A DNA stretch of 64,000 nt, taken from contig NZ_FMWG01000003.1 in the NCBI RefSeq assembly GCF_900102795.1, positions 248,001 to 312,000 on the forward strand, in the 5' to 3' direction. The notes beneath the pieces were generated by a model. That model was not told where the DNA came from and ran no database searches. It saw nothing but the letters and a program-made list of their open reading frames with translations. Positions 63,172 to 64,000 of the stretch are shown here, one piece after another. The position numbers were made by a program, and so were the translations under genes. Source of the stretch: Epibacterium ulvae (lineage in GTDB: Bacteria > Pseudomonadota > Alphaproteobacteria > Rhodobacterales > Rhodobacteraceae). Numbering within the stretch: position 1 is the first letter of the stretch; each line of letters begins with the position of its first letter.

Positions 63172-63741
63172 TTATTGCAGTTGATCTCTCGCAAGCCAAA
63201 ACCCATCTGCACTGTCCCCGCCTTTAATTAAATGCCCCTGTCGTAATACTTCAGGGTAGGCTGCAATCCAGTCTCGGAACCGGTCATTGCTGACAATTTT
63301 TGCATCCAAGGTGCGCGCGAAATCCAAAATCATGGGATCCGCTTGCGTACCGCGATGCACAACTGTGACCTGTTTTTCAGGTACACCCAGTGCTTTGGCC
63401 AGTGCTCGGTTGTTTTGGTAATGCCCCGACAAAAGATAACCAGCATTCGCATCGAAAACGATGCAAGGCACAAACTGCAAACGGGTCAGTTGATCAACGA
63501 TTTCCCGAACACTGTTAACGCTGGGCACCCCATCACGCCAGTACATCACATTAGAACCATCGATGACGATATACTTGGGTTTTAATTTTCGGATGCGCGC
63601 GAAGACTGCGCGAAATAAAATAAATAAGCTGGCAGAGAATATAGCAAAGCCAATCACAACAAAATCTGACCAAGCGTCATTGATTGCCGAGAGAACCAAT
63701 ACAAGTGTTGAGAAAATCACCAAAGAAAGTGCAACAAACAT
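63172..63741 (-). CDS. Membrane-anchored PIN-like ribonuclease (NYN/Zc3h12a type)
   Basis: This 189-residue protein has two N-terminal membrane helices (about residues 2-20 and 27-47) and a cytoplasmic PIN-like domain. The domain shows the acidic sites of the Zc3h12a/NYN family: IDGSNVMYW (Asp61), FDANAGY and the later SNDRFRDW. Relatives cleave RNA. The combination with membrane anchors is unusual and suggests action on membrane-bound mRNA or stress-linked turnover; this is inference. The ATG at 63741 is used. Upstream lies the end of aroB. Confidence 0.72.
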   Translation of the reverse strand: MFVALSLVIFSTLVLVLSAINDAWSDFVVIGFAIFSASLFILFRAVFARIRKLKPKYIVIDGSNVMYWRDGVPSVNSVREIVDQLTRLQFVPCIVFDANAGYLLSGHYQNNRALAKALGVPEKQVTVVHRGTQADPMILDFARTLDAKIVSNDRFRDWIAAYPEVLRQGHLIKGGDSADGFWLARDQLQ

Positions 63742-63872
63742 ACTCGTCAAACCATCGCAAACACAAAAACCTGGCCTGCAGTCCCAAACTAGGTCGTGAA
63801 TATTATCAACTTACGCGATCACAACTGACGCCCAGTTTGGGAGAACAAATAGCAGCTAAAGGGCCGTTAAAC

Positions 63873-64000
63873 CTACCGCGCTGCGAGAGCATCCTGCAGC
63901 ACATTCAAAACAAGATTTTGGGGAACATCTGCGGTGACAAATGCCTCGCCAATGCCACGCGCGAGGATAAAGCGCAGCTGACCATCAATGACCTTTTTAT
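63873..64000 (-). CDS. aroB: 3-dehydroquinate synthase, C-terminal part
   Basis: Only the last 42 residues are in the window. They read KKVIDGQLRFILARGIGEA, then FVTADV and end LQDALAAR, matching the C terminus of AroB, the second enzyme of the shikimate pathway. The rest, including the NAD- and metal-binding regions, lies beyond the right edge. Confidence 0.8.
   Translation of the reverse strand, partial: KKVIDGQLRFILARGIGEAFVTADVPQNLVLNVLQDALAAR

Overview
The window is a 64 kb piece of an alphaproteobacterial chromosome, most likely a Roseobacter-group member of the Rhodobacterales. The reasons are the CtrA/SciP/CckA cell-cycle regulators, a LexA-type site of the form GTTC-N7-GTTC upstream of recA, the Usg protein, LpxI in the lipid A cluster, a RACo-like corrinoid activator and the extended S9 protein. 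Base composition is moderate and genes are tightly packed with many 4-bp overlaps. I see no rRNA, tRNA, insertion sequence, prophage or CRISPR array. Genus cannot be fixed from the sequence alone.

Layout. 0-7.7 kb: guaA, a DMT-family permease, a FadL-like porin, an orphan P-loop ATPase, metA, and a ppk2/TetR pair. 7.7-10.6 kb: rpsI and rplM, then a MocR-type regulator divergent from a DUF1127 gene. 10.7-15.7 kb: speD-speE, trmFO-gluQ, hisI and an IscU-like scaffold. 15.9-24.5 kb: a 40-residue membrane protein, ligA-recG, ctrA and sciP, then mnmA and an RTX repeat protein. 24.5-37.4 kb: a long leftward envelope cluster, in transcription order pyrH, an unknown secreted protein, frr, uppS, cdsA, dxr, rseP, a 41-residue membrane protein, bamA, skp, fabZ, lpxA, lpxI and lpxB. 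37.5-50.6 kb: miaA, an AraC regulator, alaS-DUF1330, a small islet with a frameshifted DUF4265 gene, recA, a sulfotransferase-like gene, cckA, rsmB and guaB. 50.9-64 kb: a RACo-like ferredoxin/ATPase, a DUF2235 hydrolase, a lipoprotein, a thioesterase, pgl-pgi, usg, gyrA, a small membrane protein, a lytic transglycosylase, ssb, a membrane-anchored PIN-like nuclease and the 3' end of aroB.

The most interesting thread is regulatory. Three core parts of the CtrA phosphorelay (ctrA, its inhibitor sciP, its kinase cckA) lie here, and intergenic sequence carries several perfect TTAA-N7-TTAA boxes. They lie upstream of cckA, trmFO, an unknown membrane protein at 61.3-61.6 kb, an AraC gene, and on both sides of the 41-residue membrane protein between rseP and bamA. 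An imperfect box precedes ctrA. In four of these the conserved trailing C lies on the strand and side expected for the downstream gene. This suggests, by inference only, a local CtrA feedback loop with two uncharacterised membrane-protein targets. Other points of note are a recA SOS box, a MocR operator array, a one-base frameshift in the DUF4265 gene, an IscU-like protein lacking the third ligand cysteine, and MetA with the acetyl-CoA specificity residue.
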